Of a stretch of 34,470 nucleotides of DNA, positions 8,286-17,176 are shown one piece after another (position 1 is the stretch's first letter; each line of letters opens with the position of its first letter). Under the pieces are notes generated by a model. It worked only from the letters and a program-made list of their open reading frames with translations, was not told the DNA's origin and searched no databases. The stretch is from Psychrobacter sp. 72-O-c (GTDB taxonomy: Bacteria; Pseudomonadota; Gammaproteobacteria; Pseudomonadales; Moraxellaceae). The stretch is taken from the NCBI RefSeq assembly GCF_904846605.1, contig NZ_CAJHBI010000032.1, forward strand, positions 1 to 34,470. The letters are read 5' to 3'. Position numbers and translations under genes: made by a program.

Positions 8286-9064
8286 GAGCTAGCTCCATTA
8301 AGGTTATGTAGATCTTTGAGGTAGTCTTGATGACTGCGACTCTCGTTGATTCGGGCTAGGTCGATATCTACTATCAAGATACCAGAATCAATGCCAAGTC
8401 TCCCTAATACCTCACCATCAGGGCCAGCAACGAGACTGTTTCCGCAGTAATGCAGATTGCCTTCTATACCGGAGCGATTAATACAAGCGACGAAGCATTG
8501 ATTGTCCATTGCTCGGGCACGAATTTGGAGTATTTGGCGCTCCGCATTTGGTATCATATTAGCGGTAGGCGACAGTATAATCTCTGCACCTTCTTGAACA
8601 AGCTCTCTCGCTACTTCTGGAAATTCGTTATCGTAACAGATCATTAATCCCAATCGTCCAAGTCGGGTGTCGACTACGCAGCATTTTTTACCAGCAGTAA
8701 AGCATTCATGTTCGCGGCCCCATAGCTGACGCTTATGATAAGTGGCGAGACGCTTGCCACTGCCGTCTAACAAAATAGCAGAGTTGGTCAACTGCCCATC
8801 AGAGTGACGTTCAGCAAGACCGAACAGTAAATGTAAATTGTACTTAATAGCGAGTTTGGCAACTTGGGTGACGATAGGCCCGTCTACTGATTCAGCCAAG
8901 GTATCAAGGCGCTCAAAGATATTGTAGCCAGTCAATGCCAGCTCTGGCATTACCAATAGATCTACTTTTGCGGCTACTGCTAATTGGCAAAGGTCCTCAA
9001 AGGCCTCTAGATTGGCAGATGGGTCAGCCCGTACGGGATTAGTTTGCGCAAGCATCAATCTCAT
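8282..9064 (-). CDS. nitrilase-superfamily carbon-nitrogen hydrolase (amidase)
   Basis: The 260-residue protein has the Glu-Lys-Cys triad of the family: Glu41 in MPELALTGY, Lys111 in YHKRQLW and Cys143 in MICYDNEFPE. These enzymes hydrolyse amides, carbamoyl groups or nitriles in the cytoplasm. The short single-domain length fits an amidase or N-carbamoyl hydrolase better than a true nitrilase. The start overlaps the permease stop (ATGA at 9064-9061) and its stop overlaps the next start, so all three are translationally coupled. Hydrolysis of an amide such as 4-guanidinobutyramide would feed gbuA and is an attractive idea. Hydrolysis of a ring-opened nucleobase-like compound taken up by the permease fits equally well. 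Confidence 0.88.
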   Translation of the reverse strand: MRLMLAQTNPVRADPSANLEAFEDLCQLAVAAKVDLLVMPELALTGYNIFERLDTLAESVDGPIVTQVAKLAIKYNLHLLFGLAERHSDGQLTNSAILLDGSGKRLATYHKRQLWGREHECFTAGKKCCVVDTRLGRLGLMICYDNEFPEVARELVQEGAEIILSPTANMIPNAERQILQIRARAMDNQCFVACINRSGIEGNLHYCGNSLVAGPDGEVLGRLGIDSGILIVDIDLARINESRSHQDYLKDLHNLNGASS

Positions 9065-10407
9065 GATAAGGGTTCCTCTTGAGCTGATTTGATAGAAGCA
9101 TTAGGCCGAGTAAGTAATCTAGCTCCTAACCAGTAAAGTCCACCAGTGATGATAAAGACCGGTAATGAAGCGCCAAAAGGTGGCGGAGAAATTAACGCCC
9201 AGTAAGCAGCGAGGGCCGCGCCAATTAGATAAGCGCCGACTGCAATCTTTGCAGTAGGACGTCCTAGTTGACGACTAGAATCAAGAAGCTTGGCCGTATA
9301 CCCTTCTTGACCGATGAGATAGTAATCAACAATCATTACTGAAAATGCAGGAATAAAGAGTGCGCCTACTAATAATAAGAAATTTTGAAACTGATCTAAA
9401 ATACCTGGAATCAACGCGCCAAAAATAGTAACTAAGCCGATTATCAATGCAGGTTTCCAAAAACTCATGCTAGGGGCGACATTCATACATGACAAAGTGG
9501 CGCTATAGACTGCCATAACATTGGTTGTCATTACTGAAAAGAAAATAACTAATGCGGCAGGCAAACCAAAGCCAAATTCTGCAAGCAAGCGCGTTGGATC
9601 ATAAGTCTGTTCCAACCCGTTTAATATTGAAAGTCCTGAAATCGTAGCACCTAAGCCCATAGCAACTATAGCTGCTATGATATAACCAAAATAGGTGGCC
9701 CATATTGCAATGCGTGAGGTCTTACAGTTGCGGTTGTAGTCCGCTGCCGAAGACATCCAAGAAAATGCAGTAGCAATAACGATATCAAAGGCTATACCTA
9801 AAGTAATTCCATTGCGAGACTCAATCGGCATGTCAAAGAGTGCCGATACATCATAATGTTGATAAAGTTGATAGAGTACTATGACAGTTAATCCTGCCAT
9901 GGCCAGTGCTGCCCAGCGCTCGACAAGTTCAATACCGAGATGACCTCGTAATACAATTAGTACTACGACGGTCTCACATAAGATAACAAACAGGGGCAGA
10001 TTACTATAGCCGGTAGTGGCCTCAATAGCATAGTTGAGACTCATGCCGGCAAGCAGAGCTTGAATACAACTCCAAGCAATCAGCACTCCCATGTTCACCA
10101 ATGAGATCATTTTACTACCGAGCGGCCCATAAGCTCTGCGAGTCAGTGCCATCGAAGGCAGTCCTGTGCGTTGACCCATGAGACCAACTAACAGCAATGG
10201 AATCGCACCGATCAATGAGCCAATTAGTACAATCGTTATAGCAGTGGTAAACCGTAAGTCGGGTACTAATAACATGCCGGTTAGAATAGTAGTAACGACT
10301 ATATTAGCGCCGAACCATAAAGCGAACGTACCAAGCGACCCTAGACTATGTCCAGTGTTATCTGGGGACAACGTGTCTTGGCCAAAAAATGAAGATGATT
10401 TGCTCAT
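9061..10407 (-). CDS. NCS1-family nucleobase:cation symporter (CodB-like permease)
   Basis: The 448-residue, very hydrophobic protein has about twelve membrane spans and the NCS1 layout: SLGTFALWFGANIVVTT at the start, GQRTGLPSMALTRRAYGP after the second span, and SWMSSAADYNRN in the middle. Family members import cytosine, hydantoins, allantoin, purines or related heterocycles with a cation. It is the first gene of the three-gene unit, with a good AAGGA site before its ATG and its own 240-bp leader that should carry the promoter. The ATGA overlap with the amidase suggests the imported compound, or a product of it, is the amidase substrate. The exact solute is unknown. Confidence 0.88.
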   Translation of the reverse strand: MSKSSSFFGQDTLSPDNTGHSLGSLGTFALWFGANIVVTTILTGMLLVPDLRFTTAITIVLIGSLIGAIPLLLVGLMGQRTGLPSMALTRRAYGPLGSKMISLVNMGVLIAWSCIQALLAGMSLNYAIEATTGYSNLPLFVILCETVVVLIVLRGHLGIELVERWAALAMAGLTVIVLYQLYQHYDVSALFDMPIESRNGITLGIAFDIVIATAFSWMSSAADYNRNCKTSRIAIWATYFGYIIAAIVAMGLGATISGLSILNGLEQTYDPTRLLAEFGFGLPAALVIFFSVMTTNVMAVYSATLSCMNVAPSMSFWKPALIIGLVTIFGALIPGILDQFQNFLLLVGALFIPAFSVMIVDYYLIGQEGYTAKLLDSSRQLGRPTAKIAVGAYLIGAALAAYWALISPPPFGASLPVFIITGGLYWLGARLLTRPNASIKSAQEEPLS

Positions 10408-10649
10408 TACGGTCTTCCTTAACCGAATTACGTATTAATACCAGTAAATTGAATGCACTGGTGACGATAGAACTATCCATGGATGTACCGAATTGGGAAA
10501 CTATAATATGCTATAAAGCTAGCCAATAGGATGCTATCGATAACCCTTTCCAACTTTTATTTAGTAATATTAAACTTCTTATAATAGTATAATTTTTCTG
10601 GGTTTCATTAACGCAGCTACAAGGACTAGCGATAATTTATGCAAGGAAA
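10408..10649 (-). promoter_or_regulatory. leader of the permease-amidase-hydrolase unit
   Basis: This is AT-rich non-coding sequence between the gbuA terminator repeat and the permease ATG. It must hold the promoter of the three-gene unit because a terminator hairpin lies just upstream. No convincing -35/-10 pair or operator could be fixed by eye. Confidence 0.35.
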
Positions 10650-10853
10650 ACTAAGCCCAAACGAACCTTTAAAAGGGTTCTAAAGGTTCGTTCTATCTTG
10701 TCTTTGGCATTGTAATAACGAGCAGCTACCAACCAAACGGTTCTTAGTAAATAGCCTTAACCTTTTCGTCATAGCGCACACCTGGCAAGATACACAGCAT
10801 CTCGAACAGTAAGTTTGCCGCTAGCACAGAGGTGTTACCAAATGGATCATAAG
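10650..10853. repeat. direct repeat copy 2: 3' end of intact gbuA and its terminator
   Basis: This partner of the repeat at 7354-7548 lies in the same orientation about 3.3 kb away. It covers the gbuA terminator and the last codons of the working gene. Nearly all bases match the other copy across the first 170 bp or so. Confidence 0.9.
10661..10691 (-). terminator. perfect 11-bp hairpin terminator of gbuA, copy 2
   Basis: ACGAACCTTTA (10661-10671) pairs with TAAAGGTTCGT (10681-10691), about 55 bp past the gbuA stop. The T-tract is better on the plus side (TTCTATCTTGTCTTT) than on the minus side, so strength on the gbuA strand is uncertain. Confidence 0.6.
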
Positions 10854-11712
10854 GTGGTGATACTTCTACTAAGTCGCAGCCAACCACATCTAATCCACGC
10901 ATACCGCGAATAATTTCTATCGCTTGGGTTGATGTCAGGCCACCTATTTCAGCCGTTCCGGTGCCAGGAGCAAATGCCGGATCAATACCATCAATATCGA
11001 AGCTTAAATAGACCGGACCATCCCCTAATTTTTCTCTCACTTCTGCCATCAAGGGTGCCAGTGACTTGTACCAGCATTCCTCAGCAGGTACGACGCGAAA
11101 GCCTTGCTGAGTTGACCAATCAAACTCTTCAGCGCTGTAACCGGTACCACGCAAACCAATCTGTACTACCCGATTTCCATCAAGCAAATTTTCTTCAACA
11201 GCACGGCGAAATGGTGTGCCATGAGCAATTTTTTCACCGAACATATCATCGTTAATATCAGCGTGGGCATCTATGTGTACCATGCCTACAGGGCCGTGTT
11301 TTTTGGCCAGTGCCCGTAAAATCGGTAACGCAATCGTATGATCGCCGCCCAAGGTCATTGGGATGGCGTCATGACTGACAATTTTATCGGTATAAAATTT
11401 CTCGATAATATCGATACTTTTTAGTAAGTTAAACGTATTGATAGGCACATCACCAATATCGGCGACTTGTAACGATTCAAATGGGGCTGCGCGAGTAGCG
11501 ACGTTGTAAGGGCGTATCATTCTAGATTCATCACGAATTTGTCTAGGGCCCAATCTTGCCCCGCTACGGTTTGAGGCGCCAATATCCATAGGTACACCTA
11601 CAAAAGCGGCATCTAATCCTTGGGCATCAGTCTGAGTTGGCAGGCGCATCATAGTAGCAAAACCGCCAAATCTTGGCATCTCGTTACCGCTTAGCGGTTG
11701 ATTAAATTTCAT
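10744..11712 (-). CDS. gbuA: guanidinobutyrase (ureohydrolase), 4-guanidinobutyrate to GABA plus urea
   Basis: The 322-residue protein has all manganese-binding motifs of the arginase/agmatinase fold: GGDHT (His125), HIDAHAD (Asp148, His150, Asp152) and SFDIDGIDP (Asp239, Asp241). The N-terminal QPLSGNEMPRFGG with ATMMRLP is typical of guanidinobutyrase (GbuA of Pseudomonas) rather than agmatinase SpeB, and the length agrees. AAGGATG precedes the ATG. It is divergent from a LysR-type gene, as gbuA and gbuR are in Pseudomonas, and stands alone between that regulator and its own terminator. It supplies the last step of the 2-ketoarginine route begun by the AruI-like enzyme. Agmatinase or guanidinopropionase activity is less likely but not excluded. 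Confidence 0.92.
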   Translation of the reverse strand: MKFNQPLSGNEMPRFGGFATMMRLPTQTDAQGLDAAFVGVPMDIGASNRSGARLGPRQIRDESRMIRPYNVATRAAPFESLQVADIGDVPINTFNLLKSIDIIEKFYTDKIVSHDAIPMTLGGDHTIALPILRALAKKHGPVGMVHIDAHADINDDMFGEKIAHGTPFRRAVEENLLDGNRVVQIGLRGTGYSAEEFDWSTQQGFRVVPAEECWYKSLAPLMAEVREKLGDGPVYLSFDIDGIDPAFAPGTGTAEIGGLTSTQAIEIIRGMRGLDVVGCDLVEVSPPYDPFGNTSVLAANLLFEMLCILPGVRYDEKVKAIY

Positions 11713-12115
11713 AGATCACATCCTTGATTGTATTTATCGTACCGTTTATTGGAATAAACAATCCTTTTACATACCTTCACAATACCTAAATATAAGCACT
11801 CAAACCATGTTAAAATTCAGAAGTAAACTTCTAATATTTCGTAGTAAGTGATAGTCATTACTTATATTCAGAAGTATATTAACTGTCAAATGACCAGAAC
11901 ACCTCTAGACAAAGGTATTGATAGTTTAAAAAACAATGTAACTACTTGATTTAAAAATTATACATTTTTTATTAAGTAACTCTTTAACTGGCTCTTCATT
12001 AGCATATACAGTATGAGAGTCTTAGAGACATCTAAAGTACGGATTGAAAACACGGATTAAACCCAATAGTTTCTCTTTTTTAATAAATTTATTCTTTTAT
12101 ATAGCGTGAGTAGTT
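11713..12115. promoter_or_regulatory. divergent control region between gbuA and the LysR gene, with palindromic operator candidate
   Basis: This 403-bp AT-rich region holds no gene. AGAAGT-AA-ACTTCT at 11819-11832 is a perfect palindrome, embedded in a T-N11-A type arrangement expected of LysR operators. A second AGAAGTA half-site follows at 11870-11876, and an imperfect inverted repeat (TAAGTGAT...ATTACTTA) lies between them. The spacing of about 50 bp between the AGAAGT sites is compatible with a recognition site plus an activation site for the gbuA promoter. Confidence 0.5.
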
Positions 12116-13036
12116 ATGTTCGATGAATTAATAAAAATAGACATTAAAACCCTACGTAGCTTTATGGCTATCGTGGAATGTCAGGGCGTGACTGCTGCCC
12201 AATCTCGATTAAATATTACACTCTCCGTTATCAGTGGCCATCTCTCGCATTTAGAGGATCGACTAGGAATGACGTTATGCCATCGTGGCCGTGGCGGTTT
12301 TAAACTTACAGAAGATGGTATTGCCGTTTATGAGGCCTGCTTAAGCTTTCAAGAAGCGGTCGCAAATTTCGAGCACCAGCTACATTATATTCGTCAATTG
12401 GATTCAGTGCGTGGTGGTCATATTCGATTGTGTTTGGCAGACCAGCTGCCCACATCTTTTTATGAGGCTTTACGTCAATGTCTTTCAGCAAGTTACCGTA
12501 AAAATCCTCTCATACACTTTTCTATTGACGTGCAGAGTCCAGAAAGCATGTTAGAGAACCTAATTGGCAATGAAAGTGACATTGGGGTTGGTTATTTTGG
12601 TAGCTTTCCGCCTTTGCTGACTTTTAAACCAGCGTTTATTGAAAAGCAAGTGGTGTGCTGTGGACGGGAGCATGAGCTATTCCATCAAACGGATGTATTA
12701 ACTTTTGAGGCATTAGAACAACAATACTCTTGGGTCAAAAGAGGCTATATCGTAGATCATAAGATTAATCATATTCGTCCTAGGAAGTTAACTGCCACCA
12801 CTTACCATATGGAGGCCACCGCACAGCTTATTCTTGCCGGCCATCACGTCGGCTATCTACCCAACGACTTGGCAAAGCATTATGAAGGAATGGGACTTAT
12901 TAAAATTTTATTGCCTGAAGAAGCAAGCTACGATGTGAAGCACCATTGGGCATATAGAGAAAATTTGCATAAACACGTGGGAGATTTTTTAGCTCAGATG
13001 ACTGATTTATTATTTGAACAGACGCAAAATGATTAA
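12116..13036 (+). CDS. LysR-type transcriptional regulator, probable GbuR-like activator
   Basis: The 306-residue protein has an N-terminal winged helix-turn-helix (about residues 10-70: TLRSFMAIVECQGVTAAQSR to LEDRLGMTLCHR), the linker helix, and a periplasmic-binding-like effector domain (about 95-300). It is divergent from gbuA with a shared 403-bp control region, the classical layout in which a LysR protein controls the neighbouring gene and itself. The effector is probably 4-guanidinobutyrate or a related guanidino compound, by analogy with Pseudomonas gbuR. The sequence does not prove this. The ribosome site before the ATG is weak (GTGAGTAG). Confidence 0.88.
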   Translation: MFDELIKIDIKTLRSFMAIVECQGVTAAQSRLNITLSVISGHLSHLEDRLGMTLCHRGRGGFKLTEDGIAVYEACLSFQEAVANFEHQLHYIRQLDSVRGGHIRLCLADQLPTSFYEALRQCLSASYRKNPLIHFSIDVQSPESMLENLIGNESDIGVGYFGSFPPLLTFKPAFIEKQVVCCGREHELFHQTDVLTFEALEQQYSWVKRGYIVDHKINHIRPRKLTATTYHMEATAQLILAGHHVGYLPNDLAKHYEGMGLIKILLPEEASYDVKHHWAYRENLHKHVGDFLAQMTDLLFEQTQND

Positions 13037-13315
13037 TGGGTATCAATTATAGAGACCACACTAAAGGCTGTTAAACATTGAGATATTATTGTAGATAAAT
13101 AGTGGCAGTTGTTCTTGGCGTAAGTTATACGTGTGCTGCGGTAAGCGTAATACTGTTTGTAAGGCTCGTCAGCAATAGTTTGGCATTAGTAATACAGTAT
13201 CTAAATACTTCTTACATAATGATAATAGATTGCATCTAAAGTCATCTTTATTGTAATACTCTGAATTGATAGTCTATGCGTCACGAACAGTTTCGAACAG
13301 AGGAAGAAAGAAGAC

Positions 13316-13555
13316 ATGATAAATACTGGTGATAAATTAGTATGTACTCAAGGCAATGACTTTTACTTGGAAGGTAAAACCTACACCGTAGGCAAGATCG
13401 TTAATGACAAGTATTTTCAGGTATTAACGGCCAGTAATGATGACCATTGGTATGCAACCTTAGATGATAATGGTATATATGTGAGCTTTGACTCTATGAC
13501 AGCCAAGAGCAGTAAAGCTCGGTTTGATGAAATATCTGATAAAAGTATCGTGTGA
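13316..13555 (+). CDS. small protein of unknown function, 79 residues
   Basis: Not recognised. The ATG follows a strong GAGGAAGAAAGAAGAC site, and codon content looks normal. The protein is acidic and beta-rich, with GDKLVCTQGNDFYLEGKTYTVG reading like a small SH3/KOW-type barrel similar to short phage or plasmid-borne proteins of the form 'GDKL...GKxYTV'. There is no signal peptide or membrane segment. It stands alone between the LysR gene and the convergent glmM, ahead of a shared terminator hairpin. It is likely real; its function is unknown. Confidence 0.65.
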   Translation: MINTGDKLVCTQGNDFYLEGKTYTVGKIVNDKYFQVLTASNDDHWYATLDDNGIYVSFDSMTAKSSKARFDEISDKSIV

Positions 13556-13720
13556 AGTAAGATTTTTAATTAGGATACAACAATTGAGTCGTTATAAAAC
13601 ATAGCTTCTTAGTTACTAGTTAGCCTTTATCAAGTGATGGCTTATGGCCATTTTTATGTTTGGAAACTGCTCTTTATATCTACGACTTAACTGTCATTAT
13701 TTAAACAAAAACGCTAGACA

Positions 13721-13763
13721 AAAAATTAGCAGACTTAAGTTATTTCTTAAGCTGCTAATTTTT
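13721..13763. terminator. bidirectional terminator between the small gene and glmM
   Basis: AAAAATTAGCAG at 13721-13732 pairs with CTGCTAATTTTT at 13752-13763, with an inner CTTAAG pairing. It has A-rich and T-rich flanks on both sides, so it can stop glmM on the minus strand and the small gene on the plus strand. Confidence 0.8.
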
Positions 13764-13779
13764 GTAGCTGATCTTTATA

Positions 13780-15153
13780 TTAACTCAATACCGCTTTGAT
13801 ATGATCTGCCAAATCATTGGCCATCACATCGCATTCTATTTCATCATCTGACTCGACCATCACCCGAATCATGGGCTCAGTACCTGATTGGCGAATAAGC
13901 AGACGTCCACGTCCCTCTAAAAGGGCCTGCGCTTTATCAAAAGCTAAAACTAACTCTTCATGCGCATAAGGATCTTGCATCTGAGCTAGGCGTATATTAA
14001 CCAGCTTTTGCGGCAATACTTCAAAGCCTTCGGTTAGGTCGCTGAGTGCTTTATTTCGTTCTTGCATTACTGCCAGTACCTGCAAGCCTGCAATGATAGC
14101 GTCACCGGTGCGGCTCTTATCTAAACAGAGAATGTGTCCTGACGGTTCACCGCCTAAGATCCAACCCTTGGCTTCAAGCTCTTGCATCACATAGCGATCC
14201 CCTACTTTTGCACGAACAAAATCAATACCTTTTGCTTTTAATGCCAACTCTAAACCCATATTGCTCATTAGCGTACCGGCCACGCCAGTTGCGGGCGTTT
14301 GACCTTGAGTGGCAAGTACATATAAGATGCCGTCGCCATCGACTAGCTTGCCCGTTTCATCAACTAACACAATACGATCGCCATCACCATCCAGCGCAAT
14401 ACCAATATCAGCATCATGATCTAAGACTGCCTGTTGCAGACCTGCAGGATGAGTGGAGCCGCAGTCGGCATTAATATTGAGACCATCAGGTGTGTTATTA
14501 ATAGCAATCACCGTGGCGCCCAACTCACGCATAACTCTTGGTGCCACACTGTAGCCGGCTCCGTTTGCACAATCTAATACTATCTTTAACTGACTTAAAT
14601 CGTATTGATAAGGAAAACTGCCTTTACAGAACTCGATATAGCGGCCTTTGGCATCTCCGATTCGATAATTTTTACCCAACTGTGCCGGATCAAGTATAGG
14701 CATTAATAAACTATCACCTTCATCGTCCGCCGCACTCATAATAATTTGTAGCTTATCGTTGATTGCGTTTTGCATCTGATCAGTCAGCTTTTTACCGTCC
14801 GCTGAAAAGAACTTGATACCATTATCATAATAGGGATTATGCGACGCTGAGATGACCACGCCAGCATCCGCATGAAAGCTGCGGGTCAAATGAGCAATAG
14901 CGGGTGTCGGCAAAGGTCCTAGCAAATGTACATCTACGCCTGCCGCATTAAAGCCGGCTTGTAGTGCCCCTTCAATCACATAGCCTGAAAGCCGAGTATC
15001 TTTACCGATGACTACACTGGGTTTGCGCTCAGGATTATCGTTATTTGCTATTAGCACCTGTCCAGTCGCATAGCCTAATTTTAAAATGAAATCGGGCGTA
15101 ATAGGCATCTTGCCAAACTTGCCGCGAATACCATCGGTGCCAAAGTAGCTCAT
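13780..15153 (-). CDS. glmM: phosphoglucosamine mutase
   Basis: The enzyme converts glucosamine-6-phosphate to glucosamine-1-phosphate for UDP-GlcNAc, and so for peptidoglycan and LPS. The 457 residues cover all four phosphohexomutase domains: FGTDGIRG at the N terminus, the phosphoserine loop VISASHNP with Ser104, the magnesium loop DGDGDR, the sugar loop GEPSGH and the phosphate loop RQSGTEP near the end. It is slightly longer than the E. coli enzyme, with small loops around residues 38-44 and 140. It is transcribed in the same direction as guaB, but a strong terminator separates them, so they are not one operon. Confidence 0.97.
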   Translation of the reverse strand: MSYFGTDGIRGKFGKMPITPDFILKLGYATGQVLIANNDNPERKPSVVIGKDTRLSGYVIEGALQAGFNAAGVDVHLLGPLPTPAIAHLTRSFHADAGVVISASHNPYYDNGIKFFSADGKKLTDQMQNAINDKLQIIMSAADDEGDSLLMPILDPAQLGKNYRIGDAKGRYIEFCKGSFPYQYDLSQLKIVLDCANGAGYSVAPRVMRELGATVIAINNTPDGLNINADCGSTHPAGLQQAVLDHDADIGIALDGDGDRIVLVDETGKLVDGDGILYVLATQGQTPATGVAGTLMSNMGLELALKAKGIDFVRAKVGDRYVMQELEAKGWILGGEPSGHILCLDKSRTGDAIIAGLQVLAVMQERNKALSDLTEGFEVLPQKLVNIRLAQMQDPYAHEELVLAFDKAQALLEGRGRLLIRQSGTEPMIRVMVESDDEIECDVMANDLADHIKAVLS

Positions 15154-15230
15154 TATTAATAATCCTTATGTTAAAAGTGAAAGGCCAGACGTGCTCGCAG
15201 GCTAGAGTATCTACTGCTGTCTTATTTTAC

Positions 15231-15271
15231 AAAAAAAACAGCCAACAATGAACGAGCATTGTGGGCTGTTT
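15231..15271 (-). terminator. Rho-independent terminator of guaB
   Basis: On the minus strand a 14-bp stem with one mismatch (AACAGCCCACAATG with CATTGTTGGCTGTT), loop CTCGTT, is followed by eight T. It lies 50 bp after the guaB stop. Confidence 0.92.
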
Positions 15272-15321
15272 GTATCTTAAAATCTCTGAAATATAAAGAT
15301 TCACGCTTTTACCACTGTTAT

Positions 15322-16794
15322 TTAGTCGACTCGGTAGTTTGGTGCTTCTTTGGTAATTTGAACGTCATGGACATGCGATTCTTTCATGCCAGCCGAGGTG
15401 ACTTTGATAAACTGAGGTTTGCTACGCATCTCTTCAATAGTCGCACAGCCAGTATAGCCCATTGACGAGCGCAAGCCGCCAACCAATTGGTTAACGATAC
15501 CTGCCACTGGACCTTTATAAGGAACGCGACCTTCAATGCCTTCTGGGACGAGTTTTTCGACCCCATCTTTGGCATCTTGGAAGTAGCGATCTGATGAGCC
15601 GTTCTGACCTGACATCGCACCTAAGCTGCCCATACCGCGATAGGCTTTGTAATAGCGGCCTTGGAACAGCTCAACTTCACCTGGCGCTTCTTCTGTACCT
15701 GCCATTAGTGAACCAACCATGATGCACGAGGCGCCAGCAGCGATAGCTTTTGCCATATCCCCTGAATAGCGAATGCCGCCATCAGCAATCAGTGGAATGC
15801 TGTCTTGCAATGCACTAGCTACGCTATCGATAGCTGATATTTGTGGCACACCAATACCAGCGATAATACGGGTAGTACAAATAGATCCTGGACCGATACC
15901 AACTTTAACGGCATCAGCACCAGCGTCACGTAGGGCTTTTGCCGCATCACCCGTTGCGATATTGCCACCGATGACTTGAACATGTGGAAAGTTCTTTTTA
16001 ATCCAAGATACTTTATCAATCACGCCTTTTGAATGTCCGTGCGCCGTATCAACAACAATAACATCTACATCAGCAGCGATTAATGCTTCAACGCGCGCTT
16101 GGGTGTCTGCGCCAGTACCGACGGCCGCGCCAACACGCAAGCGACCATGATCATCTTTACAAGCATTTGGGTTGTTTTCAGCTTTAGCAAAGTCATTAAC
16201 GGTAATCAGACCGCGCAGACGAAAGTCATCATCAATAACAATGACTTTTTCGATGCGGTGTTCATGCAGTAGTTTCTTAATATTCTCGTTACTTTCACCT
16301 TCATGAACGGTGACCAGCTGTTCTTTTGGGGTCATGATATGGCTGACCGGTAATGATAGATTGGTTTCAAAACGCCAGTCACGATGGGTAACGATACCGA
16401 CAACTTTATCAGTACCCTTCTCTACTACAGGCACACCCGAGATATTATTATCTTGGGTCAATCTTAATAGCTCACCAATAGTCATCTCTGGATGGACAGT
16501 GATAGGATCAACTACTGTACCCGCTTCGAATTTTTTGACGCGGCGCACTTGAGTAGCTTGCTTATCGATATCCATGCTTTTATGCAAGATACCCAACCCA
16601 CCTAACTGTGCCATAGTAATGGCCATTTCAGACTCAGTAACCGTATCCATAGCAGCAGAAATTAGCGGTAAATTCAAAGTGATACTTTTAGTCAGGCGAG
16701 TAGACAGATCGGCAGTTTTTGGCAGAACTTCAGAATAGGCTGGTAACAATAAAACGTCATCAAAGGTGAAGGCTTCATGGACAATACGTAACAT
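15322..16794 (-). CDS. guaB: inosine-5'-monophosphate dehydrogenase
   Basis: It catalyses the NAD-dependent oxidation of IMP to XMP, the committed step to GMP. The 490 residues hold the TIM barrel, interrupted by two CBS domains (about residues 94-205, including HIMTPKEQL and VNDFAKAE). The catalytic loop [11 protein letters not shown] has Cys306, and the flap is [10 protein letters not shown]. All key residues are present and the length is typical. It is monocistronic, with a 380-bp leader upstream and a strong terminator downstream. No guaA follows. Confidence 0.97.
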   Translation of the reverse strand: MLRIVHEAFTFDDVLLLPAYSEVLPKTADLSTRLTKSITLNLPLISAAMDTVTESEMAITMAQLGGLGILHKSMDIDKQATQVRRVKKFEAGTVVDPITVHPEMTIGELLRLTQDNNISGVPVVEKGTDKVVGIVTHRDWRFETNLSLPVSHIMTPKEQLVTVHEGESNENIKKLLHEHRIEKVIVIDDDFRLRGLITVNDFAKAENNPNACKDDHGRLRVGAAVGTGADTQARVEALIAADVDVIVVDTAHGHSKGVIDKVSWIKKNFPHVQVIGGNIATGDAAKALRDAGADAVKVGIGPGSICTTRIIAGIGVPQISAIDSVASALQDSIPLIADGGIRYSGDMAKAIAAGASCIMVGSLMAGTEEAPGEVELFQGRYYKAYRGMGSLGAMSGQNGSSDRYFQDAKDGVEKLVPEGIEGRVPYKGPVAGIVNQLVGGLRSSMGYTGCATIEEMRSKPQFIKVTSAGMKESHVHDVQITKEAPNYRVD

Positions 16795-17176
16795 ACATAC
16801 CCCTAGCGGTGGTTATTTTGATGGGTGGGAGCTCAGTATTAAGGACCTCAATCAACAGTATGGCAGTCAGCAAACGCTAAATACAGATTCTAGGTATAGG
16901 CGCTTACTAGAGTCAAAGGCTGTTTCAATTAATGATCAGTAACGCGGTAATGCAAATGTAGCATCGACCGCTTCTTAATGACTCAGTTATCCCTTAAAAA
17001 TAACGCCACATTATAACAAATAAGCCCGCCTTTCGCATAATAGTTTTGTCAGCTTACTTTACAACGGCGTACCTGTATTCTGATATTTTATACTCAATCG
17101 ACATTTAAATAGTCAAGGTCTATAACTCGTGCTACTAAAACAACTTTTGGGATAATGACTATTAAAAATGTGTCTA
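16795..17176 (-). promoter_or_regulatory. guaB leader region with candidate promoters
   Basis: No gene is seen in these 382 bp. On the minus strand TTGACT (17116-17111) and TATAAA (17092-17087) are 18 bp apart, a reasonable sigma-70 promoter. Nearer the gene, a perfect TATAAT lies at 17015-17010 with only a weak -35. Either could start guaB transcription with a leader of 200-300 nt. No riboswitch fold could be recognised. Confidence 0.4.

Noticed and set aside
10744..11712. Agmatinase (speB) or arginase
   Set aside because: The N-terminal GNEMPRFGG signature and LysR divergence agree with guanidinobutyrase; no arginine decarboxylase gene is nearby.
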